From contig CAKZKR010000008.1 in assembly GCA_937124615.1 (NCBI GenBank), positions 23,376 to 87,375 of the forward strand: a DNA stretch of 64,000 nt, in the 5' to 3' direction. A model generated the notes under the pieces. That model was not told where the DNA came from. It made no database searches and was given only the letters and a program-made list of their open reading frames with translations. Position numbers and translations under genes: made by a program. This DNA is from an uncultured bacterium (GTDB taxonomy: Bacteria > Hydrogenedentota > Hydrogenedentia > Hydrogenedentales > Hydrogenedentaceae). Shown piece by piece: positions 47,052 to 57,342 of the stretch; position 1 is the stretch's first letter; every line of letters starts with the position of its first letter.

Positions 47052-48113
47052 ATGAGTGTTGCTATAATAACAGGTTCAGGTGGTTTAATAGGTTCCGCAT
47101 CCGTTCGTCGATTTGCAAAAGAGGGCTTTACGATTATTGGGATAGATAATGATTTCCGTTCTTACTTTTTTGGGGAAGAGGCAAGTACGAAGGGGTCTAT
47201 AGAACAACTGAAGTCAGAATTAAACAACTACCATCATTATAATACAGATATTCGAGATTATAATGAGTTGGAAAAAATATTTAATGAATATCAGAAAGAT
47301 ATATCGGTAGTTATTCATACCGCCGCTCAACCCAGTCATGATTGGGCTGCAAAAGAGCCCTTTACTGATTTCGGGGTGAATGCTTTGGGGACCTTAAACT
47401 TGCTTGAATTAACCCGAAAATATGCTTTTAATGCAGTATTTATTTTTACATCCACAAATAAAGTTTATGGAGATCTTCCTAATTTTCTACCTTTAATTGA
47501 ACAAGAAACCCGATGGGAAGTCGAACCCAGTCATCCATGGGCTGAATATGGAATTGACGAGACCATGAGTCTTGACCAGAGTCAGCATTCCATTTTCGGT
47601 GCTTCAAAAGTTTCTGCAGATATTATGACTCAAGAATATGGTAGATACTTTGGGATGAAAACTACCATATTTCGTGGGGGCTGTTTGACAGGCTCTCAGC
47701 ACGCAGGTGCAGAATTACACGGATTCCTCGCCTATTTAATGAAATGTGCTATGACAGGTAGAGAATATCGTATATATGGATACAAAGGGAAACAAGTTCG
47801 AGATAATATACATGCAAATGACCTTGTAGAGTGTTTCTGGGAAGTATACAAATCTCCCCGTATCGCGGAAGTTTATAATATCGGTGGGAGCCGGTACAGT
47901 AATTGTTCCCTTCTCGAGGCAATAAGAATGAGCGAGGAAATAACAGATAAAAAAATGAATTATGTTTATATAGACCAACCTCGAAGAGGGGACCATATTT
48001 GGTGGATTAGTGATGTAAGGAAGTTTCAGAACCATTATCCCGAGTGGAAGTATACATATAATATTCAAAAGATTATGGAGGAGATATATTATGGCCTCAG
48101 AGGCCGAGTTTAA
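47052..48113 (+). CDS. NAD-dependent epimerase/dehydratase, CDP-paratose-epimerase-like
   Basis: This extended short-chain dehydrogenase has [16 protein letters not shown] as its nucleotide loop, [15 protein letters not shown] and FTSTNKVYG. The usual YxxxK catalytic pair appears as FGASK, with Phe in place of Tyr. The later block [19 protein letters not shown] is typical of the CDP-tyvelose/paratose 2-epimerase-like group. It probably makes a nucleotide sugar for the glycosyltransferase gene, which it overlaps by 23 bases. Confidence 0.88.
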   Translation: MSVAIITGSGGLIGSASVRRFAKEGFTIIGIDNDFRSYFFGEEASTKGSIEQLKSELNNYHHYNTDIRDYNELEKIFNEYQKDISVVIHTAAQPSHDWAAKEPFTDFGVNALGTLNLLELTRKYAFNAVFIFTSTNKVYGDLPNFLPLIEQETRWEVEPSHPWAEYGIDETMSLDQSQHSIFGASKVSADIMTQEYGRYFGMKTTIFRGGCLTGSQHAGAELHGFLAYLMKCAMTGREYRIYGYKGKQVRDNIHANDLVECFWEVYKSPRIAEVYNIGGSRYSNCSLLEAIRMSEEITDKKMNYVYIDQPRRGDHIWWISDVRKFQNHYPEWKYTYNIQKIMEEIYYGLRGRV

Positions 48114-48888
48114 TCTAAATTCAGTACCTAAAAATACACTTTATTATTCAATTGTTATTCCTGCTTATAATGAAGAAGACAATATTCATCATACTGTAGA
48201 AGAATTAATACAAGAATTAAGATTTGAAAAAATCCCATTTGAAATTGTAATCGTGAATGATAACAGTACGGATAGGACTCTCCATGTTATACAGGAAATG
48301 AGCAAACAATATCCTGAAATTGTTGCAATAGATAACCCATTACCCGGGGGTTTAGGTCGTGCCATTAGAAGTGGGTTGAAAAATATAAAAGGGGATGTTG
48401 TTGCAATTGTGATGGCAGACCGTTCCGATGATCCTAAAGATATAGTTCGTTGCTATCGAAAAATCGAAGAAGGATATGACTGCGTATTTGGTTCTCGTTT
48501 CAGGAAAGGAAGCATTGTTACCCATTATCCCTCGATAAAATTAATCGCTAATAGAATAGTAAATAAATTTTTACAAATATTATTTTTAACTCGTTATAAT
48601 GATTTGACAAATGCCTTTAAGGTTTATCGTCGGCCTGTTATAGAAAGTATAAGCCCGTTGCAATCTGCTCATTTCAATATAACAATTGAAATGTCCTTAT
48701 CCGCCCTAATCCGCAAATATAAAATTGCCGAAATTCCAATTTCATGGTATGGTAGGACGTGGGGACAATCAAAACTAAAACTCCGGGAAATGGGCAGACG
48801 ATATTTATGTACTATGCTGATGATTTGGTTTGAAAGACTTTTAATTTTAGATGACATTATGAAGGAAAAGAATCACACATCTCGATAG
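48091..48888 (+). CDS. Family 2 glycosyltransferase, dolichol-phosphate-mannose-synthase-like
   Basis: The GT2 fold is clear: [60 protein letters not shown] for the metal/nucleotide region, and [11 protein letters not shown]. The length of 265 aa has no obvious C-terminal membrane spans. Such enzymes transfer a sugar to a polyprenyl phosphate or similar carrier. Translation is probably coupled to the epimerase through the overlap. Confidence 0.92.
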   Translation: MASEAEFNLNSVPKNTLYYSIVIPAYNEEDNIHHTVEELIQELRFEKIPFEIVIVNDNSTDRTLHVIQEMSKQYPEIVAIDNPLPGGLGRAIRSGLKNIKGDVVAIVMADRSDDPKDIVRCYRKIEEGYDCVFGSRFRKGSIVTHYPSIKLIANRIVNKFLQILFLTRYNDLTNAFKVYRRPVIESISPLQSAHFNITIEMSLSALIRKYKIAEIPISWYGRTWGQSKLKLREMGRRYLCTMLMIWFERLLILDDIMKEKNHTSR

Positions 48889-48905
48889 ATTTCTTATGTA
48901 ACTTA

Positions 48906-49703
48906 TCATCTTATCTTTTTACGATAGAATTCCCATTCAGGTTCGTTTTCAAAAATCCATCGATAATATTCTTTTTGTTCCAGGTCCGTACCCGCCTCTT
49001 CATCTGCGACAAATATGCAATTAGGGTGTAATTGCAATGCAGTAGCGGAAATCATAGCAGTGAAAGGTCCTTCCACAGATTTAGCAAGTATTTTACTTTT
49101 ATGTTTACCTGTAACAAGTACCAGGCATTCATTGGCTTCAAGTATCGTTCCTACACCCATTGTTATTGCTCTTTTGGGCATATCATTCGGATTTGGGAAC
49201 AAGTGTTTGTTCTGTTCAATTGTTACCGGAGATAGGGCCTTTTCCCGAGTTCTGGAAAACATAGACGATAATGGCTCATTAAAACCAATATGTCCTGATT
49301 CTCCTATGCTGAGTAATTGAAGATCAATTCCTCCAAAATCTTTTATTTTTTCTTCATATTCTTTACATTCTTTAAATATATCTGTAGCCATACCGTTTGG
49401 GATGTGAGTATTTCGCAAATCAATATTGATGTGCCTGAAAAAAGTATTGTACATAAAATAATGGTATGACCCCGGATGTTGTGGAGGGATCCCAATGTAT
49501 TCGTCCAGATTAAAAGTAACCGCAAGGGAGAAATCAAGAGTTTCCTTTTGATGCATTTCAATTAATCGCTGATATAAGGGAATCATGGTTCTACCCGTAG
49601 CAAGCCCGAGAACTAAATGTGGCTTTTTCCTCAATCTTTCTGCGATAATATGGGCAGCGAGGTTAACAGCATCAAAGGAAGTCGGCTGAATAATGACCTG
49701 CAT
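48906..49703 (-). CDS. nagB: Glucosamine-6-phosphate deaminase
   Basis: NagB converts glucosamine 6-phosphate to fructose 6-phosphate and ammonia. It has VLGLATGRTMIPLY, FNLDEYIG (D67) and GESGHIGFNEP (H138, E143). In the Escherichia enzyme the residue two before this histidine is Asp; here it is S136, a position that varies in the family. The length of 265 aa is normal. Together with the NamZ fusion it suggests amino-sugar salvage. It is convergent with the glycosyltransferase gene. Confidence 0.92.
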   Translation of the reverse strand: MQVIIQPTSFDAVNLAAHIIAERLRKKPHLVLGLATGRTMIPLYQRLIEMHQKETLDFSLAVTFNLDEYIGIPPQHPGSYHYFMYNTFFRHINIDLRNTHIPNGMATDIFKECKEYEEKIKDFGGIDLQLLSIGESGHIGFNEPLSSMFSRTREKALSPVTIEQNKHLFPNPNDMPKRAITMGVGTILEANECLVLVTGKHKSKILAKSVEGPFTAMISATALQLHPNCIFVADEEAGTDLEQKEYYRWIFENEPEWEFYRKKIR

Positions 49704-49747
49704 AATAATCTCCTAATTACAAGAAAATTTTGAAAATAGGTGTAAAT

Positions 49748-50395
49748 ATGAAAAAAGTATATACCACTGTTGAAGAAATATTCCATGCTCTTACTCACGG
49801 ACTTGGTGCAGGTTTAAGCGTAGCAGGTTTTATAGTAATGATTATATTAGCCATATGGAAAGAAGAACCATGGATCCTTGCAGGTGTCCTTACCTTCGGT
49901 ATTGCCCTGATCTTATTATATTTAAGTTCCACCTTGTACCATTCATTTCCTCCGGGCAGAATAAAGCGATTTTTCCAATTTATGGATCATGCCTGTATTT
50001 ATGTGCTTATCGCGGGGACTTATACACCGTTTTTATTAGTCTATATGAGAGGACTGTGGGGCTGGTCTCTATTTGTCTCCCTCTGGACACTTACCTTATT
50101 AGGGTTTATATTTAAAATCTTCTTTATTGGCAAATGGAACCGTTTGGCCACATTTATTTACATACTTATGGGATGGATTGCTATTATAGCTATTAAACCT
50201 GCTATTCAGATGATACCCTCGGGGGCTTTGTGGCTTATGCTTACTGGTGGTATTGTATATACAGGAGGAACATTTTTCTATTTGTGGGAGCGGTTACCTT
50301 TTCATCATGTAATATGGCATTTATTCGTTATGGGGGGAAGTATCATTCACTTTATATGTATTTACCTTTACATCCTTGCTAAAAATGCTTCCTGA
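49748..50395 (+). CDS. HlyIII/PAQR-family membrane protein
   Basis: The start VYTTVEEIFHALTHGLGAGL, several membrane spans, STLYHSFPPGRIKRFFQFMDHACI and the closing WHLFVMGGSIIHFI are the conserved His/Ser/Asp elements of the hemolysin III group. These are thought to be metal-dependent membrane hydrolases or regulators of membrane fluidity; the name hemolysin is historical. The start is ATG 49748 with AGGTG upstream; the frame is open from TTG 49730. Confidence 0.9.
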   Translation: MKKVYTTVEEIFHALTHGLGAGLSVAGFIVMIILAIWKEEPWILAGVLTFGIALILLYLSSTLYHSFPPGRIKRFFQFMDHACIYVLIAGTYTPFLLVYMRGLWGWSLFVSLWTLTLLGFIFKIFFIGKWNRLATFIYILMGWIAIIAIKPAIQMIPSGALWLMLTGGIVYTGGTFFYLWERLPFHHVIWHLFVMGGSIIHFICIYLYILAKNAS

Positions 50396-50425
50396 TTCAT
50401 TATCTTTAATCAATATTTTAAAAAT

Positions 50426-51616
50426 TTAAAGTACTTTACTGATGGCTTCTGCCAAACGGTCAATATTGGTTGTTGTTATACCTGCAACATTAATTCTTCC
50501 TGAATTAACGATGTAAATCGAAAATTCTTCTCTAAGCCTAAGAACTTGTTCCTTTTTTAAACCAGAAAAGGAAAACATTCCTCTTTGCTTTTCTATAAAA
50601 CTGAAATCCTGTGTAATCCCTTTTTCTTTTAATTTCTCGACAAACAAATTCCGCATATTTTTTATCCGTGTGCACATTTCCTCAACTTCTTTTTCCCACT
50701 CGTTGCGGAGCTCGTTAGAACCTAAAATAGTCTGAACAATGTATGCACCATGAGCAGGGGGATTGGAATAATTGGTCCTGATTACAACTTTTATTTGACT
50801 TAATACTTTTTGACAGGTGTCATAATCACTACAAATACCTATCAAAGCCCCACATCGTTCATTATATAACCCAAAATTTTTTGAAAAAGAACTACAAATA
50901 AAAACTTCTGGAACTATATCTGCAATTATCCGGACACCCAGGGCATCTTCTTCAAGTCCATCTCCTAATCCCTGATAGGCAAAGTCAATCAAGGGAAGAA
51001 TTCTCTTCTCTTTTACAATATTTGCAATAGTAGTCCATTGTTCCTTATTCAGGTCAATTCCTGTTGGGTTATGACAACAACCGTGTAATAATAAAATATC
51101 TCCCTCAGGGATAGCCTCTATTGTAGAAATCATTTTATCCCAATCAAGGTCATGGGTTTCCGCATTGTAATAAGGATAAGATTCCGTTTCGAATCCTGCT
51201 AATTGAAATATCTTTCCATGGTTTTCCCATGTGGGATTGCTCATCCATATCTTTTTGATTTCAGTATTTGTTCTAATCAAATCAGCAAACACGCGTAGGG
51301 CTGATGTGCCCCCTGCTGTTTGAACAGTTGCAATTCGTTTCTCTTGTATACAAGGACTGTTTTTTCCGAGAACTAACTGCTGTACAAGGTCACAAAATTC
51401 TTGTGAACCTGATATAGGAAGGTAACTTTTTGTTTGCTCTTTTTCTAATAAAATACTTTCAGCCTTTTTTACTGTTTTAAAGATAGGTGTTTTATTGAAA
51501 TTATCTTTATAAACCCCTACACCTAAATTAATTTTATCAGGATTACTATCTTTTAAAAATGCCTCTGTCAAGCCAAGAATAGGGTCAGGGGGAGCCATTA
51601 CAAACTTATCTAACAT
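50426..51616 (-). CDS. Aspartate/aromatic aminotransferase (AspC-type)
   Basis: A class I PLP aminotransferase of the AspC/TyrB group: PPDPILGLTEAFLKD, INLGVGVYKD, LLHGCCHNPTGID, the PLP lysine in SSFSKNFGLYNERCG, and FSFSGLKKEQVLRL. The length of 396 aa is normal. It interconverts aspartate and oxaloacetate, or aromatic keto acids, with glutamate. The start is ATG 51616, preceded by AGAGGA; an open frame extends to 51640. Confidence 0.92.
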   Translation of the reverse strand: MLDKFVMAPPDPILGLTEAFLKDSNPDKINLGVGVYKDNFNKTPIFKTVKKAESILLEKEQTKSYLPISGSQEFCDLVQQLVLGKNSPCIQEKRIATVQTAGGTSALRVFADLIRTNTEIKKIWMSNPTWENHGKIFQLAGFETESYPYYNAETHDLDWDKMISTIEAIPEGDILLLHGCCHNPTGIDLNKEQWTTIANIVKEKRILPLIDFAYQGLGDGLEEDALGVRIIADIVPEVFICSSFSKNFGLYNERCGALIGICSDYDTCQKVLSQIKVVIRTNYSNPPAHGAYIVQTILGSNELRNEWEKEVEEMCTRIKNMRNLFVEKLKEKGITQDFSFIEKQRGMFSFSGLKKEQVLRLREEFSIYIVNSGRINVAGITTTNIDRLAEAISKVL

Positions 51617-51676
51617 TTTTTTATCCTCTCTCTGTAACATTTTTCCGTTTTACTAATTTATATTTTGAATTTTTTA

Positions 51677-52198
51677 CTATTGATTTCCTTCTACAATTTT
51701 ACGGGCTTTTTCATCCAGCTCTATTTCATACCTATCTACATCTGTTAAATGCCTATCTACTACAATGATGAGATGAAAACCATACTTTGTTTCAATCACA
51801 TCACTTAATTGTCCAATTGGAGCAGACCATACATAACTTTCAAAATTGGGTTCAAACGAATTTCTTCCATAGTATCCTAAATCTCCACCACGCCTTGCAC
51901 TTGCAGGGTCATTTGAGTAATCTTTTGCTAATTTTTCAAATGATTCGCCCTGAGCAATACGCTGTTTTAATTCCGTTATAAACTGCAAAGCCCTTTGACG
52001 GTCAGCAGGGTCATTAGAAGCAAATTTGATAAGTATATGTTTTGCCCTAACATAAGAAGTTTTAGGTTTTGTATGCCCTGCCATCCAGATAATTATAACC
52101 ATCAAGACAAATAGAAGAATAATTCCAACCCAAATATATTTTGTCCAGTCTTTTGTCTCTTCAGGGGGGATGTTATTTTTATAGGTTATTTCATTCAT
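51677..52198 (-). CDS. Membrane-anchored PpiC-type peptidyl-prolyl isomerase
   Basis: One N-terminal membrane span (about 25-44; WVGIILLFVLMVIIIWMAG) is followed by a single parvulin domain: VRAKHILIKF, GESFEKLAKDYSNDPASARR, GGDLGYYGRNSFEP and ETKYGFHLIIV. The domain should lie on the outer side of the inner membrane and help fold exported proteins. At 173 aa it is a minimal form without the chaperone arms of PrsA or SurA. It lies between gspF-like and the aminotransferase on the same strand. Confidence 0.92.
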   Translation of the reverse strand: MNEITYKNNIPPEETKDWTKYIWVGIILLFVLMVIIIWMAGHTKPKTSYVRAKHILIKFASNDPADRQRALQFITELKQRIAQGESFEKLAKDYSNDPASARRGGDLGYYGRNSFEPNFESYVWSAPIGQLSDVIETKYGFHLIIVVDRHLTDVDRYEIELDEKARKIVEGNQ

Positions 52199-52226
52199 AA
52201 TTTATACCAAGTATTTATAGTTATAT

Positions 52227-53249
52227 TTATATTCCTAATTGTTTAAACATATTACCGTAAAGTTGGGAATAGAAACTTATTATAATAAATCCAATAATCG
52301 CTCCAACAGCCAACAAGATTAATATATTAAATATTTTACTTGCAACTTGAAGAGCCTGTTGTGCATCCAATAAGAAAAACTCAGCTAATTTTTGGAGGGT
52401 TTCGTCGAGTTTCCCTGATTTTTCTCCTACGGCTATCATCTCTTGTCCGATTTGTCCTATCCACGAAAGTGTTTTAAATGATTTTTCAAGATTACTGCCG
52501 TTCCGAATAAGATGAATTACAGTTGAAATATCTTTTTGATAATTAGAAGAGGGCAATAGTTCAGACGATTGCTGTAGGGCTACTGTTATTGGAATTCCGC
52601 TGGAATAGAGTAATGCGAATGCCTTGAAAAAGCGTGCTAATGAAAATTTATGAATGATATAACTAAAGGGGTAGATATATCTAAATATTCCATATAGGAG
52701 TGAATGAATAGTCTTTGTGTTTTTCAAGATTATTAGCACTGTTATAAAAACTGTGAAGACGATACATACTTTTATCTGAAAAGCGATATACGAGGAAAAA
52801 TAGATTTGTAATGAAAACTGTTTTTCCAATCCAATTTGGCGAACGATTCCTAATGCAAAACTCCCTAAAAACCAACCCAGAATTAGTTGACTCATAGGAT
52901 ATATTAAAGATGCTATTGTGGACCGTTTCATTTTCCATAAATCTTCATAATAAGAACTCAAATCTCTTAAGATTATATCCAACCTGCCTGATTTTTCTCC
53001 CGCAGTTACCAACTGAATAAATAAGTCTGGAAACACTCCAGCATGATTCAATGCTTCACTAAGAGTCATACCTTGAATTAAATTGTCAGAACATTGGTAG
53101 AGGATAATTTTAACCTTTCGGGAAGGAAAATTATCTCCAACAATTTGTAATGCTTGGATTATAGGAATGCCTCCCTCGTATGCGGAGGCAATCTGCCTGC
53201 ATAAAATTGACATTGTTTTATAATTTAATGTAATCTTTCCAAAATCCAT
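52227..53249 (-). CDS. GspF/PilC-type inner-membrane platform protein
   Basis: Two T2SSF repeats are visible: one at 15-130 (LCRQIASAYEGGIPIIQALQ, LVTAGEKSGRLDIILRDLS) and one at about 215-340 (ALLYSSGIPITVALQQSS, MIAVGEKSGKLDETLQKLA). Each is followed by membrane spans. At 340 aa it is shorter than the usual roughly 400 because the N-terminal tail is reduced. It is part of a type II secretion or type IV pilus machine; no companion ATPase or pseudopilin is adjacent. Confidence 0.9.
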   Translation of the reverse strand: MDFGKITLNYKTMSILCRQIASAYEGGIPIIQALQIVGDNFPSRKVKIILYQCSDNLIQGMTLSEALNHAGVFPDLFIQLVTAGEKSGRLDIILRDLSSYYEDLWKMKRSTIASLIYPMSQLILGWFLGSFALGIVRQIGLEKQFSLQIYFSSYIAFQIKVCIVFTVFITVLIILKNTKTIHSLLYGIFRYIYPFSYIIHKFSLARFFKAFALLYSSGIPITVALQQSSELLPSSNYQKDISTVIHLIRNGSNLEKSFKTLSWIGQIGQEMIAVGEKSGKLDETLQKLAEFFLLDAQQALQVASKIFNILILLAVGAIIGFIIISFYSQLYGNMFKQLGI

Positions 53250-53404
53250 AAAATAATTTCTCTTAAAAATTAAACATTATTTTAACATAATGACAGTATT
53301 TATCATCACTCGGTATATTGTGAAAGAAAGAAGTTTTAATAATTGTTAATATTTGCATCGTTAATGGTAATATTTAGCCGATAAATATGAATTAGTGGAG
53401 TTTT

Positions 53405-55588
53405 ATGTTTATGAAGAAAAGAAAGAGTAGTTATTTTGCTTTTTTAATGCTTGTGATGTTTATTCTTCTGTTATCATTAGAAGGGTGGTCTGCTACGAAA
53501 AAGAAGAAAAAGACGGAAGAGGAAGTTCCTCAACCCCGTTTGTCCCCCTGGGTATTGAGACACCGGTATACTTTCTCGTGGGAGAATATGGGTATTGATT
53601 TTGATGAGATGACAGGGGATTGGCATATTTTTTATACAACACCTGATAGTTATTCAGAAATGACTGTTATTGAAGGTTATGGACCTTCAATACAACTGAA
53701 AACAGGAGAAGAAATTTCTGCACAATCATTAGGCAATGCGATAACCGACAGGGTTGCAGTTGATAGTGTTTTTGGCCCGGCGACACACTTCACAGCAATA
53801 TTCCCGGCGAAAGATGGGCTTTTAATACAACAAAGGGTAACAAGTTTTAAACAATGTAGTTTTGTGCTTTTTACAACGCTTGTAACAAATAATGGTACGA
53901 ATCCGGTGACCATCTCAAAGATTAAACCACTTGTATTTCCACCTGTCACGGGACTTATTACACGTATCCCCAATAGTAAAGTAATGAGACCAATCGCTAA
54001 TATTTATGGGAACTGGACTTTTGTTGAGGAGGATTATTCGCAAATATTGCAACTGACTACTAACAAAGAACAGAAGATTGTGTTTGCTGTTTGTCCTCAG
54101 GGGAAGTCTCGTTCTAGAATAGAAACTTCAGGTGAAGGGGATAATTGGACAGGTACTATTGAGTGTGAATATCTTCCTTCTTTAACACTTGCCCCAGGTG
54201 AGACACTTGAAAGTGACCCAATTGTTGTGTCTTTTAGTAATGACGCATATAAACTACATACCACTTTTACATGGGTTATTTCTTCCCTTTCTCCGACCTA
54301 TTCGAAAGTATCCATTGAAAAACCCGTAAGAGGCTGGATTTCTGTTGATTCCGAAAAAACTACATTAGGAAATTTAACAAAAATTGCAAATCTTTCAAAT
54401 AGTATAGGCCTAAACGCAGTTTTTATACCTGAAGGTTGGGAACAACCCCCCGGTTCCTTAAAAGGAAATACGAAGACGATGTCAAAAGATGTGAAATCAT
54501 TTATAGATTCTTTAAAAAATCAGGGTGCTTTGAGAGTAGGATTAGCACTAAATCCCTGGGCAGTTCCTTCTGGAAGTGATTATTCTGTTCCTGTTTCTGA
54601 AGACTATGCTTTTGTTAAATTTAATACTGCAAGTGGGGTGGAAACGGCAAAAAAAAGATGGGAAAAAGTTTTGTTGTGGAATCCCGATTTTATTATTTGT
54701 GATGTTCGTGTTCCCGATTCAGTTTTGGAACAAATAAATATTACTTATACAGAAGCAATGTTTCTTGGGTTGAAAGAACTTTCGAACTATTTCACAAAGA
54801 TTCCCATTTATGCAAAGCCTTCTGACCGAATTATTCGTTCTGAACAAGAATTATTCGACTTTTGTTCGATAACAGGGGCATTGGCAAGTTTCAATACAGG
54901 AGTGTGTCCAATAAAATTAAGTAATGAGGTATTGAACAATCAAAGTTTTCTATCAAATACTTTGCTTCAATCATTTCCGAGTCCTGCTGTATGGTTAGGA
55001 GATTTTAATAACTCGGATATTACAAAAAAGATGAACCGATTGACCTTAAAAACAAGAGTAAAATTTTCTCCTTTTGATTCAAACAAAAAAGAACCTGCAG
55101 TCTGGTTTTTCCGCAGTTATGCTACTCAGGATAGTTTTAGTAATTCGCTTATTTATATTTCAAAATCCACAGAACCTTTCCCCGCTGTAACACTTAAAAG
55201 TATAGATAACGAAGCGATCTTTTGGGATTATACAAAGGAAAAGATCATAAATGACGATGAACTCATTCAAAGTAATCCTGAAGAAAAGTTTGTGGGAATA
55301 GTATCGAAAACAGAAATCCCTTCAGTAATTGGGATAAAAACAGACAATCAATGTGGAATGGAATATATTAGCTCTACAAGATGGGATAGTGAAAAGAAAA
55401 AAATAGAAATATTATTAAAAGAAACACTTTCTCCTCCTGCAACTTTATATATTTATATGCCTGATTCATATAATATAGACAAGGTATTAATTGACAGAAA
55501 ACCCCTTAAAAGTGTGAAACTCATTAATAATATAATTGCAATTCCCTTCAAAACTAATCTGGAAAAAATAGAATTATTTGTGGATTGA
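53405..55588 (+). CDS. Exported GH36/alpha-galactosidase-like protein
   Basis: A signal peptide (ending near GWSATKKK) precedes an N-terminal beta-sandwich (about 45-300) and a barrel (about 310-560). The barrel has GLNAVFIPEGWEQPPGSLKG, FIDSLKNQGALRVGLALNPWA and PDFIICDVRVPDS, recalling the melibiase pattern, with D in IICD as a candidate nucleophile. The last 120 residues form another beta domain. The overall order suits a secreted alpha-galactosidase-like enzyme, but identity is low and activity uncertain. The start may instead be ATG 53411. Confidence 0.6.
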   Translation: MFMKKRKSSYFAFLMLVMFILLLSLEGWSATKKKKKTEEEVPQPRLSPWVLRHRYTFSWENMGIDFDEMTGDWHIFYTTPDSYSEMTVIEGYGPSIQLKTGEEISAQSLGNAITDRVAVDSVFGPATHFTAIFPAKDGLLIQQRVTSFKQCSFVLFTTLVTNNGTNPVTISKIKPLVFPPVTGLITRIPNSKVMRPIANIYGNWTFVEEDYSQILQLTTNKEQKIVFAVCPQGKSRSRIETSGEGDNWTGTIECEYLPSLTLAPGETLESDPIVVSFSNDAYKLHTTFTWVISSLSPTYSKVSIEKPVRGWISVDSEKTTLGNLTKIANLSNSIGLNAVFIPEGWEQPPGSLKGNTKTMSKDVKSFIDSLKNQGALRVGLALNPWAVPSGSDYSVPVSEDYAFVKFNTASGVETAKKRWEKVLLWNPDFIICDVRVPDSVLEQINITYTEAMFLGLKELSNYFTKIPIYAKPSDRIIRSEQELFDFCSITGALASFNTGVCPIKLSNEVLNNQSFLSNTLLQSFPSPAVWLGDFNNSDITKKMNRLTLKTRVKFSPFDSNKKEPAVWFFRSYATQDSFSNSLIYISKSTEPFPAVTLKSIDNEAIFWDYTKEKIINDDELIQSNPEEKFVGIVSKTEIPSVIGIKTDNQCGMEYISSTRWDSEKKKIEILLKETLSPPATLYIYMPDSYNIDKVLIDRKPLKSVKLINNIIAIPFKTNLEKIELFVD

Positions 55589-55665
55589 TATTTAAATTGT
55601 TATTGATTTGTTAAAATAATACAAATAAATCAGTATGCTTAAAATATAAACAAAAAAGGGGTCTT

Positions 55666-57330
55666 GTGATATACTCCCGCTGGCAAAGACAAGCGACAAA
55701 TACGGTGAGATTATTTGAGATATTTCAAGTTTTTGCTAAACATGGGTTTTATGACCTTCTTTCCCGTTTAGGGTTGATTCAACGGCTTCCCTGGTCCTTG
55801 TATAAACAAATCAGAGAGGGATTCCCGAATATTGAATTGAGTTGGGGAGAACGATTGAGGCAAGCCTTAACAGAACTCGGTCCTACCTTTGTGAAGATGG
55901 GACAGGTTCTAAGTACTCGTCCCGACCTTGTTGGCTCTAATATTGCTCAGGAATTAAGTTTGCTCCAGGACCGTGTTGCTCCCCTTCCCTATGAAGAAAT
56001 TGTAAAAACAATAGAAGGTGCCTTTAAAAAACCTCTCAATGAAATATTCCCCAGTTTTGATGTATGTCCTGTAGCTGCAGGGTCATTAAGCCAGGTACAT
56101 CAAGCAACATTACATGATGGAACCCGAGTCGCAGTTAAAGTAAAAAGAACGGGTATTGACCGTGTTATAGCGACTGATATTGAACTAATGAAAACAATAG
56201 CCTCCTGGTTAGAAGGACACCCTGAAGTTGCATTTTTAAAACCTATGGGAATCATCAACGAATTTGCTCGTTCCATTAGAAGAGAACTTAATTTTTTAAT
56301 TGAAGCGAGGGTTATACAGATATTCCGTAAGAATATGATTGACCAAAAAAATGTTTTTATCCCTAAAGTATACAAGACTTATTCAACATCTGAGATTCTG
56401 ACGATGGAGTGGGTGGATGGGGTGCGAATTGACCAATTCAACCAATACGATGTTCGAAATTGTGATCGAAAAACAATTGCTCGGCTGGGATGCGAAATCC
56501 TCTGTAAAATGATATGTGAAGATAAGTTATTTCATGCAGACCCTCATCCCGGTAACATTTTTATTACTTATAACAATCAAATTGCTTTTCTTGATTTAGG
56601 GATGGCCGGTAGTCTGGATAGTCAGGATGTAATGTTGATAACCAATTTACTTATGGCTATTTTCCATCAAGATGTCAAGCAATGTACACAAGCCGTATTA
56701 GCACTATGTTCCCGTCCTGATTTTAAGGAGATTAAGTCTCTCGAATACGAAATATCTGATTTCCTCGCATTCGAAGCCTATTTAATTATTAGCACAGGAC
56801 AGGTAGGAAAAGGGATAGAAAGGGCTATTGAAATATTGAGAAATCATGGCTTGGAGTTAGAACCTCGTTTTACACTACTACTAAAAGCATTAGCAACAAT
56901 AGAAAGTGTTGGCAGACAACTGGACCCCGAACTTGACTTTGTTTCTATTATTCAGCCTTATTTTGAACGCTTTATGCTGTCAAAGTATGAATTTACAAAT
57001 CTATCCCGCGAAATTACCCAACAATTAAATATACTTTGGAAATTCTTTGTTGAACTGCCTGATGATATACGAAGTATAACCGCTCAAATGCGTTCGGGGG
57101 AGTTGAAATTCCATATTCATCATGAATATTTAGAAAAATTAGCAAATACTTTAGACAGGGCAAGCAGTCGTATCTCAATAAGTATGATTACAGCATCATT
57201 AATAATAGGCTCGAGCCTATTATTAACCACATCATCAACAACCCGGCAATTAGGTATTTTAGGATTTACTCTTGCAGGTTTTCTCGCTATCTACTTAATA
57301 TTTTCCATCTTATTCTCAAAAAAACTATAA
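55666..57330 (+). CDS. ABC1/UbiB-family atypical kinase
   Basis: The KxGQ motif (FVKMGQVLSTRPDLV), the Ala-rich loop AAGSLSQVHQATLHDG, VAVKVKR, RRELNFLIEA and HADPHPGNIFI with LDLGMAG define this family of protein-kinase-like ATPases linked to isoprenoid-quinone or lipid metabolism. Two membrane spans close the 554-residue protein. The GTG start follows AAAAAGGGG. The isoprenoid gene ispE comes 12 bases later, consistent with a shared isoprenoid role. Confidence 0.93.
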   Translation: MIYSRWQRQATNTVRLFEIFQVFAKHGFYDLLSRLGLIQRLPWSLYKQIREGFPNIELSWGERLRQALTELGPTFVKMGQVLSTRPDLVGSNIAQELSLLQDRVAPLPYEEIVKTIEGAFKKPLNEIFPSFDVCPVAAGSLSQVHQATLHDGTRVAVKVKRTGIDRVIATDIELMKTIASWLEGHPEVAFLKPMGIINEFARSIRRELNFLIEARVIQIFRKNMIDQKNVFIPKVYKTYSTSEILTMEWVDGVRIDQFNQYDVRNCDRKTIARLGCEILCKMICEDKLFHADPHPGNIFITYNNQIAFLDLGMAGSLDSQDVMLITNLLMAIFHQDVKQCTQAVLALCSRPDFKEIKSLEYEISDFLAFEAYLIISTGQVGKGIERAIEILRNHGLELEPRFTLLLKALATIESVGRQLDPELDFVSIIQPYFERFMLSKYEFTNLSREITQQLNILWKFFVELPDDIRSITAQMRSGELKFHIHHEYLEKLANTLDRASSRISISMITASLIIGSSLLLTTSSTTRQLGILGFTLAGFLAIYLIFSILFSKKL

Positions 57331-57342
57331 CAAAATTTATAT

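Noticed and set aside
48906..49703. Ser instead of Asp near the NagB catalytic histidine as evidence of inactivity
   Set aside because: This position varies in the family (Asn in some Bacillus-type enzymes), and the other catalytic residues are intact.
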